A DNA stretch of 64,000 bases, taken from NCBI GenBank assembly GCA_012862575.1, contig BLSF01000004.1, positions 744,001 to 808,000 on the forward strand, given 5' to 3'. This document shows positions 34,701 through 49,700 of this stretch, in pieces (within the stretch, counting starts at the first letter, position 1; each line of letters begins with the position of its first letter). The translations under genes were made by a program, and so were the position numbers. The notes under the pieces are model-generated. The model did no database searches. It was given only the letters and a program-made list of their open reading frames with translations, and had not been told where the DNA came from. Origin of the DNA: Parietichytrium sp. I65-24A (taxonomy: Eukaryota; Sar; Bigyra; Thraustochytrida; Thraustochytriidae).

Positions 34701-37700
34701 TACCACCTTCGATTCTATCGCGTTGAACTCCACTATATGCTGCGATTTGGACAGCGTGGGATGCACTCCTGCTTCTACGTGCCAATTGAGCTTGAGCGGA
34801 GCAAAGCTGTCACGATTTCTCATTGACCAACTTGTGGAGAGCACGGAGTATTATGTTCGGATCGCTGCATACACATCCTTTGGTCTTGGCCAGATCAAGC
34901 GTACGACACCAGCTTCGAGTGTGGCTGTCGCTCAGCTCCCTCCGAAACCTTCAGCGGTTAGTATCGCTGTTAGTGAAGCAGACGTGGCAGGACATATTCA
35001 CGTGGAGTATTCAGACCCTCAGCAAAACGAGCTTGGTTTCCCGACGGAAGATGGTGGTCGAGATATTCTGGCATACCAAGTTGAGTGGGACACACGACCA
35101 GACTTTAGCACTCACTCTGTATACCAGGCAAGCACCTTTGTCGGAGATGACAATCGCAACTCTTGTGACCCCTGTGAATTGGACACGTTTGGCGCAGAAG
35201 TGCAGCAAATTCTAGTGTATACCACTGAAGGTGAAATCACCGCAGGTGAATTCAAGCTAAGCTTTGACGACAACCCGTCGTCTTGTGTCGATTTCGATAT
35301 TTCGAGTGCAGATCTCAGCACCGTTGTCAAGGGCCTCACTGGGCTGGACGTTGAAGTTTCTCGTCAGCCTATTACATCGCCTGGAAATGGATATAAATAT
35401 CTGGTAACGTTTCAAGGTACCGATGCCGATGTCTCAAGCCTGTCGCGCGCCTCCGATATGAGCACTTGCGTTGCTTTTGCAGGAAACAGTCTTGGAAGTG
35501 TGCAGATTGCTGTCTCAACAGTCATGCACGGCGGGCAAATCGTGCCTGGCACGAAGTATTACGTCCGTGCTCGTACGGTGACCTCGGAGGGAGTAAGCGC
35601 ATCAGCAACTGCTGCGTCTCCCGCATATGTCATCCCAAGGTCCTTTCCTGGCGCGCCAAGGAACGTATTGGCAAGGTCCGTGAAGGACGACTCCGAGAAG
35701 CTTTTTGTACAGTGGGATGCCCCAGATTCAAACAATGGCGCAGAGATCTCTTCCTACACGGTTGTTTCGAATGACGGAGTGACAGGCGAAAGTCAAGTTA
35801 TCCCCGTCACCTCACCAACGTTAGGTAGCTTTAGCACCACTTTGAGCGACCTCACGCCAAAGACGACGTATACAATCACCGTTTTTGCCACAAATGCGCA
35901 TGGGGACGGGAGCGCGTCCAGTGCGGCACCCTTCTGCGAATATGGGTTGGAAATCTGTGCCGCAGCGATCACAACAAGAGCGCTTCCGAATGCCCCAGTT
36001 GATATTGATCTTTCGAACGACGGAACCACAAGTGTGAACGAATTTGACTCAACTTCACTCAAGATCAGCTGGGCGGCTGACTACGATTCGGCCACAAACG
36101 TTGCAGAACTTGGATATCGTATTGAGTGGGATACCGTGCCTACGTTTTCATCAAATGGTGGAAATTCGCTCTTCAGTACGGAGGTGGACGTGAGCATAAA
36201 GGAATTTACCCTTGCCTCATTGACAATGGGTGTAAGGTATTATGTCAGAGTATTTGCCTACAATTCCCTCGGGTACGGTCCAGCAAGCGAGGTTCACAGC
36301 GCAATCCCGATGCAATCTCCAAGTGAACCAACGAGCGTTCGGCTGCGTCGCACCACCTCGGAGGATATCGGGGCGAACACCGAGCTGCTGGGAACAACCA
36401 TGCACCTTTCGTGGTCCGCTCCTCTCGATAATGGAGGTGATCCAATTGATGGGTACTTTGTTGAGTGGACTGCCACTCCGTGGTCAGAGTATACCTACTC
36501 GACTTGGTCTATAGACGTGGGAGCCTCGTCCGAAACTCAGTTTCGCCTTGCTGTGGATTCCTCGTCTTGCAACTTTTGTCGCGTGATGGCCACTGCTCAG
36601 ACGGGTTATCTCCCAATCGGTGCACAAGCCTCGGCTGTGGCAACCGCGCTACAGAATCTGCCAAATGTCGGAGACGTTACAGTGACCGCTCCTACGGGCT
36701 CTACATTTGAGGTTACTTTTCTGTCTGAGTTCGGATCAGGACTGGTTCTCAGTGCAGTTGCAGATGCAGATATCTCGATCTCTTCCACTGAGGCTCCGAA
36801 TGACCCTTTTCAAACGCAAGAAGTGCAAGTAACTGCTGAGGAGGACATTAAAACGATTGACGAAGTTCAGGTCGTTACAGTCTCCGTGGACCAGGGCGAG
36901 ACAAATTCTGGGGATTTCTCATTGTTGCTTGACACATCGACCTGTGGTCTGTGTCCTATTAAGAGCTCGAGTTTGAGTGTCGCCAGTGTAAATCATGATG
37001 GCAGTGACTTTCAGTCGAAATTGAATAGTGCCCTCGGGACGAGTTCTGTTACTGTTGCCTTGACATCGGACTCGGACGCCAGCAAGGACTATGTAGTCAT
37101 GACGGTTACCTTTGTTGGCCTCGGCAACGTCGGTGCTCTTGAGTTAGAGTCATCAGCTCTTCTTGGCACTGGAGCCGGTGTTGATTTCGAAGTCACGACA
37201 GAGGGCTCTCGCGGGTCGTATGTGCTCAGAGCGTCGACGGGCGACACGACGGACTGCATTCCTTGGGATGCCACTGAAGCCGAGCTGGAGACCATCCTCG
37301 AATCGTGGAGTGTCTTTGATGATGTGACTGTGAGTTATAGCTCGCCGACTTCGAGCGATAACAAAAACAGGCTGTATTCAATCGCCATCGATGATCCTGC
37401 AAGTAATGCCGCCGGGCTTCGTGCAGTCTACCCAGCAGTTGATGGGCTCTACTGTGATGCTATGAAGTGCGGTGCTCAAAATGACGACTGTTCTTCAGAG
37501 AAGGTAGTCGCACGCGACTTTGGAAGATGTCCTGGCTCTGTTAGCACCTGCTCTGGTTTGCTTCCAAGCTCGAAGAGTAGTTTCATCATCTACGGTCTTG
37601 AACCTGGGCAAACATATTATGCACGAATTACTGCAAGAAATGAGCTCGGGTTTGGAGTTTCAGCTCTCTCAACTCCGGAATATGTCAAAACCCCAGTTCA

Positions 37701-40700
37701 GGTGCCTGGCCTACCTTGTAATCCTTTTGTATCGAGCGATGCTGGTTCATGCGGGGCGCCAGTGCTTGTAGTCCGTTCGGCAACAGTTTTGGATGTTGCA
37801 ATTGCTGCACCGAGATTCGACGGTGGTGTTAAAGTTACACAATACAAAGTGGAATGGAGTACAGCTTCGGACTTTACCGGTGCTAATGTTGGTAGCTACG
37901 TGGTGGGTACCTCTACTTTAAGTGCAAGCGATGGTTGGGTCAGTATCTCCAGTCTAACACCTGGCGCGGAGTACTACGTCCGAGTCTCGGCGTACAATTC
38001 TGAGAAAGGTTTCGGGGATTCCATTTCCACGAATCCATCATCTGCTATCCCGACCGGTCCGGTCGCGGGTCCGGAAAATGTTATTCTGGAGAAGGATGCG
38101 GCAGACGGCAGTAGTCTTCTTGTCCGCTGGTCTCCTCCGGTGCTTACTCCGGGTGTTTTGGTGGAGAAGTACTCCGTGGAGTACTTTCAGAGAAGCCCTT
38201 CCATTCCACACTTTGGAGTAGAAGAGGTACAGACTGTCGCAAGCTTGGCAACGTCTGGAACGTTTACTCTTTCTGTTGCGGACAGTTTCACAGAGTCTCT
38301 CGGGTCTGTGAGTGTCGGCGCAGGAGACTCTTACCTGACATCTTCGAAAGACCTCACGTATTTGCTGGCTCGTGGCGATTCCTTCAAAGTTGGCTCGAAC
38401 CTTGTTCTGGTGGCGGAAACTGGCCTCTTTGAGAACGGGCGGGTCCCATTGTCCACTCCATTCAGTGGTAACACTGGAAGTTACGAAGCAATGTCGAAGC
38501 CAAAAACTGCTAACATCGCTTTTGATGCCTCCGAGGCACGCATGAAGGAGGCGCTCGAGATGCTCGAGAGCGTTGGCAAGGTGTCTGTTGCTCGATCCGT
38601 ATACTCCACAGGGTACAAATGGGAAATTACTTTTCATACTTTGTCCGGAGAGCAAAAGTTGTTGGAGTACAACGGCGTGCTTCTCGGTGGCAGCCAGACT
38701 CTTGACATTCAGCGCAAGACAACTGGCGAAAGTCCGCTCAACTACGTACAGGAGCTGGTATACTCGCCAACTACGAGACTTTCAATCGGCCCATTCACTA
38801 CAGGATCGAAGTGGTATGCGCGGGTGACCGCCTTCGTTGAAGAGCGAGGATGGGGGGATGTTGTTGTCTCAACCCCAGAATTTTTGGCCCCACAACGCGT
38901 GCCTGATGCACCCTCCAGCGTGTCCCTGAGAATCGTTGACCAGTCCACTGTTCAAGTGGCGGTTGAGGAGCCGACAAATGATGGCGGTGCTCTTGTCGAC
39001 AAGGTTAAAGTTCAAGTTGACACGAACTCTGGCTTCTCAACTCCTGTGCAAGTGGAACTAGACACCTCGTACGACATTCAACGCGTTCGCACACTCGCGT
39101 CCAAAACTGGTCTCAGTGGAACTTTTCGACTTGTTGCAGACCTAGCAGCAGAGGTGGGGGCCTTCACTCAACGTGTGTGCGACAGTAACTTTGTTGCGAC
39201 AGCATCGAATGGCGCAGACCACCTTGTATATGGAGGCACGGGTGATGGTTTCGAAGCGTGTGTCGCTCGAGGCGAGTACATCAGCTTTCTCGGACGGAAG
39301 TTTCGAGTCGCATTATCTGGAACTCTCTCTAAGACGGAGTTACCACTGGCAACCCTGGAGGATGCAGCCGTCCGAACTACCTTCGACGGCGATAGTGTCG
39401 CGGTTGGTTCGCCGGTGTATACCTTGGAGGCGTCCATCGGAGCTTGCTCCATTGATGCTGGGGGGGTCCAACTGGTGGGGGCTTTTACTTCAGTGCTTGG
39501 AAACGACTACTTTGTCGCGTCCAACCCACCGATCAACAGAGGAGACTGGGTTCGTATTGGACACCCTGTGGAAGGTCCGACGTACAGAGTCCATCTTACT
39601 AAGACTCGCACCGACGGCAATATTCCCATTGCTGACATAGTCGATGCAAGCAAGGAGGCCGCGCATTCAGGAGATGCATACAGCTATGTTCCATGTTACA
39701 GGATTCCGACCACGGCAGCGATCTCTATCGATGCAACCGCGGAAGAGATGAAAAGTAGCCTGGAACAGCTCGGCCTTGTCGGAACCGTCGACGTGGTTCG
39801 CGAAGAGGTTGGCAATGGCGTACAGTGGGAAATTTCTTTTACCTCGCTGTTCAAGGAAGGTGTTGCCGTCCCAAGGCTCGATGTCAATTACGAGGATAGC
39901 CTGAGCCCTCCGACGGACGGGGAGGCTTCCGTAGAAGTCAAGAGCGTCACGTATGCAAGTGTTTCTGGCCTCAAGTACGGCGTCCCTTACTTTGCGCGTG
40001 CTTTTGCTCGTAATTCGGAAGGTTACAGCTCATCAACGAGCGCTGTTCGTCCATCAAGCGTGGCGCCTCGAATTCTTGCCCCTGGTGTGATCACTACCCA
40101 AACCCTCAAAACGGTTTCAAACACTGAGCTTTTGGCGGAATGGGCGGCGCCTCTCGAGAACGGTGGTGTTGCCGTATCGAAGTTCGAGTTGGAATGGGAT
40201 ATTACTCCTTCTTTTGACTCGCGTCATCGTGGGGTGGCGTCGGTGTCAGCGTCATCTTCAAGCGCAGTGAACGAGGTGCGCAGAATCATTCTTAAAGGCA
40301 CTTCACTTGATGGAGTCTTCGAAGTCATCTTTGACCAGCAGCGGTCTAACCCTCTGCCATTCGACATTAGTGCGGATGATTTGAAAGATGAACTCGAGTT
40401 GCTCACAACGATTGGCCAGGGGCACATTGCTGTGGAGAGAACGTTATTTGTAGATGGCAGTACCAAGGGTTACATTTGGACGGTGACGTTTGGCGGTCTC
40501 AAGTACGGTGGTAATCTCGGATCCAGACTGGCTGTTGGAAGCGACGGTCTTGTTGCTTCGGCAACAGTAGTTGTAGAAGATGTCCGAAATGGCATCACTG
40601 GTCGACTCCCTTTCAGCTACCTAATTACTGGCCTGAGCGAGCGACTCTACTACGTCCGAATAGCGGCTTACAATGCAGAGCGCGGAACCGGGGACTTTTC

Positions 40701-43700
40701 AACACCAATGATGCTGACTCCGGCAAAAGGCGCGCCACTCGCTCCGGGAGTAGTCACTGTTGCAGCACACACCTCGTCAAGCGCAAACGTGACTTTCAGC
40801 CTTCCAGAGAGCAACGGCGGAGACCAGCTGACGAAATTTGTTGTTGAGATTGATGTCACTCCTTCGTTTACCAGTGCAGAGCTGCGGAAGGAGGAGCACT
40901 CCGTCAATGCGGGGACTGTTTATCCGGAGGATCTGATCGTGTACGATCTCATTCCTGGACGGCTTTATTACTTTAGGGCCTTCGCCGTGTCTTCCAGCGA
41001 CGGCCTCGTTCAAGTTGCAGACGGTTCGCCTTTGTATGTCTCTGGAACCCCTCATCACCCTGGGGCCGGAAGGCTTCTTCGCTCTCTTCAGGAAACGGAC
41101 CCTCTTACATTGGTTGTGGAGTACGACTCCCCTCGTCGATCCAATATGTTTGGCTCGAATGGTGCGCCAGTAACATCTGCTAAAGTCTTGCTCGCCAGGA
41201 GAGTGATCGAGATACAGCAAATTAACATCACTGGGGACATCGCTTCTGAGGTTGACGCTGAGTACAAGTTGTCCTTGGGATCGCACACGACATCTTGCCT
41301 GAGGGTTGGATCCAGTGCGGATGAGCTTTCACTTGCCTTGAATGAGCTGGAAAATGTTGACGGAGTTACTGTTGAGCTTCTTCTTGCTGCTGACTCTGAG
41401 AGAGTCCTCCTCGTCACCTTCTCCGGAAAAGTTCTTGTGAATACAAATGTCGACGAACTTGTCGCAACCAGTGTCGGAGCCTCGTCCTGCCAATCGCTCT
41501 CAGACAGCAACAGTGTAGTTCAAGTTGAGGTGTCCACCGTCCAAGACGGCGTCCAGGGCCCAGTGCCACAGATATATGAACTCCGATCATCAGGCACAAG
41601 TACGCTCAGTGGCGATTTTAAGTTGTCTTACAGCTTTGCTGGTGATATGGACGAGGCCCTGAGCGGCACCGTGACGGTTTCACAAAAAAGTCGTGAGGTG
41701 ACTACTTCCGCCAATCTTCAGTCGTCCATTGCGAGGGGTGACTACATCAAGGTCGGAGATGAAATTCATCGTGTTGCCGAAATTTCCTCTGATTCTATCA
41801 CGCTCGAAGATGTGCACACTCACGGTGTCGTTAGTGGTACGGCGTATCGAATGGACACCTCCCTCGGTGTGGTTGGTGTTGCCAATGGCCAAACCAAGGC
41901 TACGACCTCTTCTTGGACTCCCAACACCGTTTTGTCGGATGGCGACTTTGTACGCATTGAATCGTATGAGCTTTCTGTAGCTGCCAGAGCAGCAAGCGAC
42001 TTCACCCTGAGTGAAATGTATACCGGGGTCGATGCCAGTGCAGTTTCCGTGTATGAGAGGAAGCGCACCTCTGCTCTCTCCCATGATGTCTCAGCAACTT
42101 CGATGCAACAAGCGTTGGAGCTTTTACCAGGAGTAGGCTCAGTTCAAGTCAGCAGATTTGGGCCGAACCAATTTGGAGCGTACCTTTGGCGAGTCACGAT
42201 GATTGGCATGCTTGGCTCTTCGACCTGTGGGTCCACCGGGGTAGGGTCGTCTGGTTGTCTTATGGTGCATTCTTCGCTGTCAGGTGGTTCCGCAGATATT
42301 GTAGTGAACACCATTCAAGAAGGCGCAATGCCTGATTTCACTCAGCCATTTGATGCTATGGTCGTGGAAGACTACGTGGCAGAAATACAAGATATTGAGA
42401 TCGACGCCTCTGCAGGCACCTTCAACGTTGACTTTCGAAGCTCTGGGTCGCCCGCTGAGGTTCCATACGACGCGAGCGAAGGGGATATGAAATTCTGGCT
42501 GGAGCGAATCCCTTCCATCGGACGTGTCACTGTTTCAAAGACCGTATCAGGCACGGGAAGCGCTACGTGGTCGATCACATTCCTCACAAACGCAGGGGAT
42601 CTGCCACTACTGGAGCTCGACGATGCCTCTCTCACTGGAAGCGTTAGCATCACGGAAACCGAGCGAGGTCGTGTCCCACAACAAGAGATTGTGACATCAC
42701 TTGCCTCGGACGACGAAGTTGTGGTTAGAATAGCTGTTTCCAACGAAAACGGGTTCGGTCCTTTCTCTAGTGATATGCAGTCCGTTACCGGATTCGACGC
42801 GCCAACGCTGTGCCCTACAACTGCCCCTGTATCCGCAGATTGCAGGACTGCTCCACTGGTCAGCACAAATGGGCTTACTCCAGCTTACCTCAAGTCGCAG
42901 GCGCTACCTAGTGTCCCTGCCAACTTGGAGGTCGAAACCTACTCTGCTTCGCAGCTCTTGGTGTCATGGTCGGAACCTGCAAATGCAGATCTGGTCGACA
43001 TTGATCAGTATCTCGTCCAAGTCTTCCCAGAACAGTCTGTTACCAGAGAAATCCAAGTCATTGAGTTGACCTGTGATGAGACCGACCTTCGGGGTACTTT
43101 CACCCTCACGCACGACTCGAACAAATCTAGAAAGCTTGCATTCAACGCGTCTGCAGCTGTGATGAAGGCTGCTATCGAAAGCCTTCCTTCAGTTTACGGA
43201 GCCGTGACTGTTTCACGCGAGGAAATCGTGGACGGGTTGAGGTGGTCCGTGGAGTTTTCGGAGTTCCTGGGCGACCTTTCCGAAATGACCGCTGACGATT
43301 CAGGACTTGCGAGCAACCTAGGAGGTACGATTGCTTTGGACGTGACCACCAATACCGAAGGTGTCCTTCCGGAGAACTATACGGAGTTTAAAGTAAGAAG
43401 CGAGAATGCAGTGTGTGCAACCTACTTGGACGGCTCTCGCCTTGGTCCTTGCGCGAACGGGCAGCAACACTCTCAGACGATTGTTGTTGAGGCTAGCCAG
43501 GCAAGTGTTGACGGCTTTTTCGTACTTTACTTTAGAGGCTCATCGGTAAAAGTTACTGCTGACGCGACGGCCGAGGAGATGAGGGACTTTATCGAGACGC
43601 TAACCGGATTCTCCGGAGTACTGGTGAGGCTGTGGGATGGATCTACATCTTCTGAAACTATGATTCAGTGGGAAGTTACCTTTCCATCCGAGGCAGGCGT

Positions 43701-46700
43701 TCTCGAACAGATTCACGCAGAGTCTCGTAACCTCGTGGGGCTAGATGCTGAAGCTGGAGTGTATTACTCGGCAATGGTAATTTCGTCTGCTTTGAAGGAC
43801 GACATTAGTGGAGATTTTAAGCTCAGTATCGCTTCCGAGACCACCTCGGCCCTCGCCTTTGACATAAGCGATGCTGATATGCTGGCTGAACTAGAGCGGT
43901 TGAATAGTGTTGGGAAAGCACACGTGCGTAGCCGAAGTTCTTCACGAAGCGTCGCTGGACTGAAAGTTTCCATCGAATACGGAAGCTCGACGCTGATTAC
44001 CACAGTAGACCTGTGTGGTGTCGTAGCTGCTGCAGAAACATTTTGGGTCAACGATGTCGAAGTTTCTAGACACAGCTCGAATACTTGCTCCGCAGGAAGT
44101 TTGCCCTTGGCCTCGAGCTGGAACGCAAACAGCGTCCTCGGCAGCGATGACGTGAGAGTCAACGCTTACGGGACTGAGTGGCACATTCTCTTCAAGGTAG
44201 TTACCCTTGAAATGGATCTCCACATCCTGGAGAGCTTTAGAGCTGTCCCCGAGACAAGCTGGAAAGGTACCGGCGTTCAGTTGGCCACACGTCTTTCCCT
44301 TGGTAGAGTCCCAATGGAACTGATTGTTGGACAAAAACACGAGATACAGACAGTACGACTCCGAGCCACAGCGGATGCATCTGCAGCGCAATTCTCCCTT
44401 ACACTAGGTTCGAGCACTAGCTCTTGTATCTCATGGGGCGAGGACGCGGAACAAGTCAAGGCCGACATAGAGAGTATGAGTGGAGTTGATCAAGTGTCCG
44501 TCACCAGAAGCGGTGACGGGTCTGCTGATAGCCTCTTTGGGTACGTGTACACAATTGCATTTTGGGGTGACGAAATGGGATCAGCTGTCATCGATCAATT
44601 TTCTGCGCAAGTTGGAGGATCGGGATGCTCTGCACCAAGTTCTGGTACCGCAGAAGCGTTAGTGCACACTGTGCAGGACTCTTACACCCTCTTCACGACA
44701 TCGCCGTCCTATGTCGCCCTTCAAGAGGCAACAACCTACCAGGTAATCGTCTCTGCTGGCAGTGACGCCGTCGGATTTGGGCGTGTGGCGACTGCTTCCC
44801 AAGAAACCGCCTCAGTAGCCGTTGTTCCGCAGCCTCCAACTGGCCTACGTGTTGGTGAATATTACACGGATTCCTCAGTGACAGTGCACTATGCTCCACC
44901 GCTTCACGATGGTGGTGCTTCAGTGACTGCAGTCGAAATAGAATGGGACACATCGTCTACATTCGACTCTTCGAACAAGCGCAGCAAGCGAATTGAATAC
45001 GTCGACGAGGTGCAGCAGGTAACGACTTCAGCGGAGGCCGACAACATTGGGGGAAGTTTTACGCTCTCTTGGGGAGGCAAGACTACAAGTGACCTGGCTT
45101 ACGACATTTCTGCGAGTGCTTTGGCGGAGGAAATCCAGATCATCACCGGCGCGTACAATTTCGGTAAAAACCCGGTGCTCGTTCGTCGCATTGCGTATGG
45201 AAACGGCTTTAAATGGAGTGTTACCTTCACAGGACTCGAGGGAGACCTTGGCTTGATGGAGGCGGATGGCTCCAAACTGACTGGTTACGACACTCGCATT
45301 GCTGTGAGCGAAAAGGTGGCTGGTCAAAGAGATATCTTCCCTGACCACTTCACGATGGAAAAACAATCAATCCGGACAGCTGCATTGTCGGACATTTCTG
45401 GATCGTTCTCGCTCTCATTTGAGGGACAGAGTACTTCGGACATCGATTTTGATGCCGACGCGGACACGATAAAGAGTGCTCTTGAAGCTTTGTCCACCAT
45501 CCAAACAGTGAACGTTGAACGTTCTGAAATTGTGTCTGGCAGTCCAGAGCTCGGGGTCGTGTGGGTTATTGAGTTCACTCATCTCGTTGATGAAGTTCTT
45601 CAAGGAGCTGGAAACGTTGGGCTCCTCATTGCAGATGAGTCTTCGTTAGGTGGTCTTAACGCGGAGGTTCAAGTTCGCGAAATGAGAAAAGGAACAAACC
45701 CATTGGCTGTATGGATTACCGGTCTGAGCGTTGGTTCGACTTACTACGTCCGGGCCACTTCCTTCAATGTTGCTGGCTTTGGTGCGGCGTCTGAGGCTTT
45801 CTCGATGACACCAGTCCGCCGACCGGAGCAACCTCCGCAGCCAACCTTAACGGTCATCTCTTCAACCAGTTTACAGCTGACGTACTCCACGCCTGCATCT
45901 CCTATGGCAAACACAGGACTGTCCGTGACATCGATGATCTTAGAGTGGTTTACAAAGGATGGCGTGTACGCGGAGCAAACCGTTACTACTTCTGGAGTCG
46001 GAGGGATTCAAGAGATCCAGAAGATTGTTTCGTACGCTGATGGAATCATTCAAGGCCACTTTCACGTCACCTTTGGCGGCGAGAGGTCTGAGGATATGTC
46101 CTGGGATGCTACAGCTGACGATGTGAAAGCCGTGCTGGAACGCATGGAGGCAATTGGGACGGTATCAGTTACTCGAAGCAGGTCCAAGGTTGCTCTCCCA
46201 GGGCTTGCGTACCTCTCTAGCAGCGATCAACATCTCACCTGCGTCAGCAGCGGAAATTGCTTTGCGGACTTGGAAGACGGCGACTCAATCTGGTTCGCCG
46301 GGGTTGAGTTTGCAGTTTGCAGAAGCACCTCCAACACCGATAATGATATCGGACTTGGCGATAAAGACGACCCGACAACCCTTGTCAGCTTCACAAGTCC
46401 AACACCTACGAACCCAACACAGCTTCAGGTGTTCCGCGACGGTTATGGATATGAGTGGGTCATCACATTTCAAGGCGGTCACATTGGTGATCAGCCAAGC
46501 CTTGTGGCTTCGGCTTCGGATGGATGGCAAGGAGAGAATGTCGTCTTGTACTCAACCACGGTGAGGAATGGCGAGCAGCCTCTCAGCGGCACCATCTCGC
46601 TGGGTTATCTGGATTCTGTGTCATCTGAGATGGATCGCACTCCGCAGTTACCGTACAACATAAGTGCGGCGTCCATGAAGGCGGCACTTGAGGGGCTGAA

Positions 46701-49700
46701 GACCGTCTCCTCTGTCGACGTTGAGCGCTCTGTCAATGGGTTTGGATATGACTGGCGAGTAACATTTACCGGAACCTCCGGCCCTGCAGGAGTACTTTCA
46801 GTGGACTACAGTCAACTGACCGGTTCAAGCGCCAGTGCTACGGTGTCTCAGGTGCGCACTGGAGTCTTGCCCTCACAGTATGACTCTGCGATTGTATCGT
46901 TGGCCTCGGAGGGTACATTTTCTTACGACATCGTTGGACTTTTGCAAGGCTCGAGCTATGTCGCTCGAGTAATCGCGGTGAATGCAGAGGGCCGTGGTCC
47001 CACAAGTCTGGTTTCGGGCGCAGTGACTCCATCCGGGGTGCCAGGGAAACCAACGTCGGTATCGCTAATGTCGTTGAGTAACACTCAAATCAAGGTGGTG
47101 TGGTCGGAACCTGTGGACAACGGTGGCTTGCCGGTGGAAGCGTATCGAGTGGAGTGGGATGTCGTCGAAAGCTTTGCAAACATCGGCACTTCTAACTATT
47201 ACTACACCTATGTGCCGACTTCTTCTACGGGGCCATACTTCTACAACATTCTTCTGACGACTACCCATTCATACTTTGTGAGAGTGCGAGCTGTAAATGC
47301 TCGTGGGAACGGAGAATTTCAGACGAGTTCGCCAACAAGCGCAAAGCCCATGTACTTGACCCCAGGGCCACCAGAGTCTGCATCCTTGGAAGTTTTGAGC
47401 GGCATCCAACTTCGTGTGCAATGGACTGCACCAAACCCTGACCTAACTGTGTACGGTGGCAACGGTGGCAAGCCAATTACAGGCTACTTGGTCGAGTGGG
47501 ACACTGACTTTGCCTCTTCACCAACGTCGCAGTACGCGACAGTGAGCGGCTCGACTTATTCTTACACCATTGGGGAGCGAAACATCTTGACCGGCGATTC
47601 TTCCTCTCCTCTGCAGGAAGGCGAGGAATATCAAGTCCGTGTGACGGCAATAAGTGCGCAAGGATACGGGCCATCTCGTCTTACCACGCCCTCAAGTGCC
47701 GTGACAGCAGACGTCGTGCCCGACAGGCCACGAAACTTGCAAACTCAAGTTGCTTCTGAAACCTCGATCCTGCTGTCGTGGGACCTTCCAGAGAGCGATG
47801 GTGGCAGGGCTCTCGAAAGCATCACCGTCGAATGGGATCCAAATGAGAACTTTGACTCTCTGCAAACCATCGAGATCAGCTCTCAGTCTTCTATGACTGG
47901 TTCCTCCGGTTCCTACCGATTGACCTTCGGGAGTTTGTCGAGTAACGACTGCATCGACTGGGATGCTAGCGCGGAGGAACTTGAACAATTCCTTGAGTCG
48001 CAATTCGGAAACGCAATTGTAGATGTTCTGGTGACCTTGGCAGAGGACAACACTGACTATGTCAACGCTAAAATTGTTCAGTTTTTGAATCCAGTGGCTC
48101 CAGAGTTTGTTTTGGAGATCGCAGAAAATCAGAACAGTTGCACCACTCCACTCCCGGGAGATATGAGTATCGGAGGGGCTAGCATCGGAAGCGCTACGAT
48201 CCCTATCTTGCACGAATCGCAGGTTATCGCTACCGTTGCCGATGTAGTGAACGATGTGCAGACCATTACCGCTTCTGTGCTTGTTATCAATGAGCAGCAA
48301 ACTATCACCTCCAGTGTCGTTGGAGTCGATGAGGTTCAAACGATTACTACGACTGCGGACACTGTGCTGCCTGAAATACAGACTCTTTCTATCTCAACTC
48401 CGGACGTTGATGAAGAGCAAGTTGTGACTGTCTTTGCTTCCGTCGAGAACGAAATTCAGAGCATCTTGACGTGGGCAACTCACCGCGACGAGGTCCAGCG
48501 TATTTACATTAGCGCCACTGAAGAGGATGAAGTTCAGGTTCTCACACTAACGGAACCACGCATAACGCAGACCGTCACCGTGTCTGCGACAAGCGCGATT
48601 GATGATACTAAGGAAGTGCAGAGACTCAAGGTGTTTGATGTTCTGCAAACTCAGGTTCTCACTGCCGAGTCCGTAACTGCCTTCAGCGCCACAACCATTC
48701 AGGCTGTGCAGAGAATCACCATTTCTGGAAATACTGACCACTCCGGCTGGACCGGGAATGTGCAGCTAACCCTCGACAATTCGGACACGAGTTCTGGGGT
48801 GGGCACCCTTTTGGAAACGGAGACCTCTGAATCTGTATCATTTGCCGTCCAAGAGACTGACGATACTGCACTGACCAGTACAGTCAGCGGTCTTGCACAG
48901 CTTGTTACGTATGGCGTAACCGTCTCGCGCGTCTCGCAGACTTCTCAGACGTTGCAGTACGTTATTACATTTGCAGTGGAGTACGGTAATGTCCCAGAAT
49001 TTACTGTTGACCTTTCCGCGCTCTCCGGAGCGTCAAGCCCAAGCAGTGTGGTCTCTACAGTTACGGAAGGCCAGTATCCAGCATTTAAAGTGGGCTATGG
49101 CGGCAGTTGGAGCAACTGTGTGAGATATGATGACGACACGAGTCTTCAGGCTGCCATAGGTGGCCTTGGGCTGACCTCCACCGTCACACCAGCGCCTGGT
49201 ACTAATATAGTGACACACACTGTCACGGCTGGCGGAAGCCCGACTGCCCTAAGTGTGGACGCCTCTGGTTGTTCACCTCCAAGCGGCTTCACTGTCGCTT
49301 CTGACCCATCAAACGTAGGCGGAAGCTTTACACTGTCGTTCGATAGCACTACATCATGTAACTTTTGTGGGGTGTCTGGCGATCATACGACAAGTGCAAT
49401 TAGCTACAATGCTGCCGCGACTGAGGTCAAGAGTGCGCTAGAAAATCTCGCCAACATCGATGAGGTCTCGGTCAGCCGCGAGGCGGATCCGGATGAAGAA
49501 AGCACTGTGTACCTCATCACATTTAGTGGAGCTGGTGTGCGAGGTGACCTTCCCATCCTATCATACACGTCGAGCTTGACTGGAGACTCTCCGGCTATTG
49601 AAATCGCAGAAGACACTCCCGGCTACGTCGCAGGGTTCAGATTTAAATACGGCTCCAGCACTGAGTCGAGATGTGTTGCTTGGGATGCGGAAGCTTCGGG

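Larger units (their letters stand above)
29806..47715 (+). other. Giant protein, main Fn3 plus alpha/beta unit block
   Basis: About 23 Fn3 modules and about 25 alpha/beta units. Some Fn3 modules are intact and back to back (for example 46,990-47,700). Others are split by one to four units, as at about 40,190-40,650: C strand KFELEWDI, then one unit, then SYLITGLSERLYYVRIAAYN. GD modules occur at 38305-38496, 39175-39699, 41662-42054, 43960-44163 and 46201-46440. Confidence 0.8.

Noticed and set aside
48214-48723. CRISPR-like regular array (39-base period)
   Set aside because: The repeats are in frame, diverged in DNA and encode a repeated peptide inside a eukaryotic gene.
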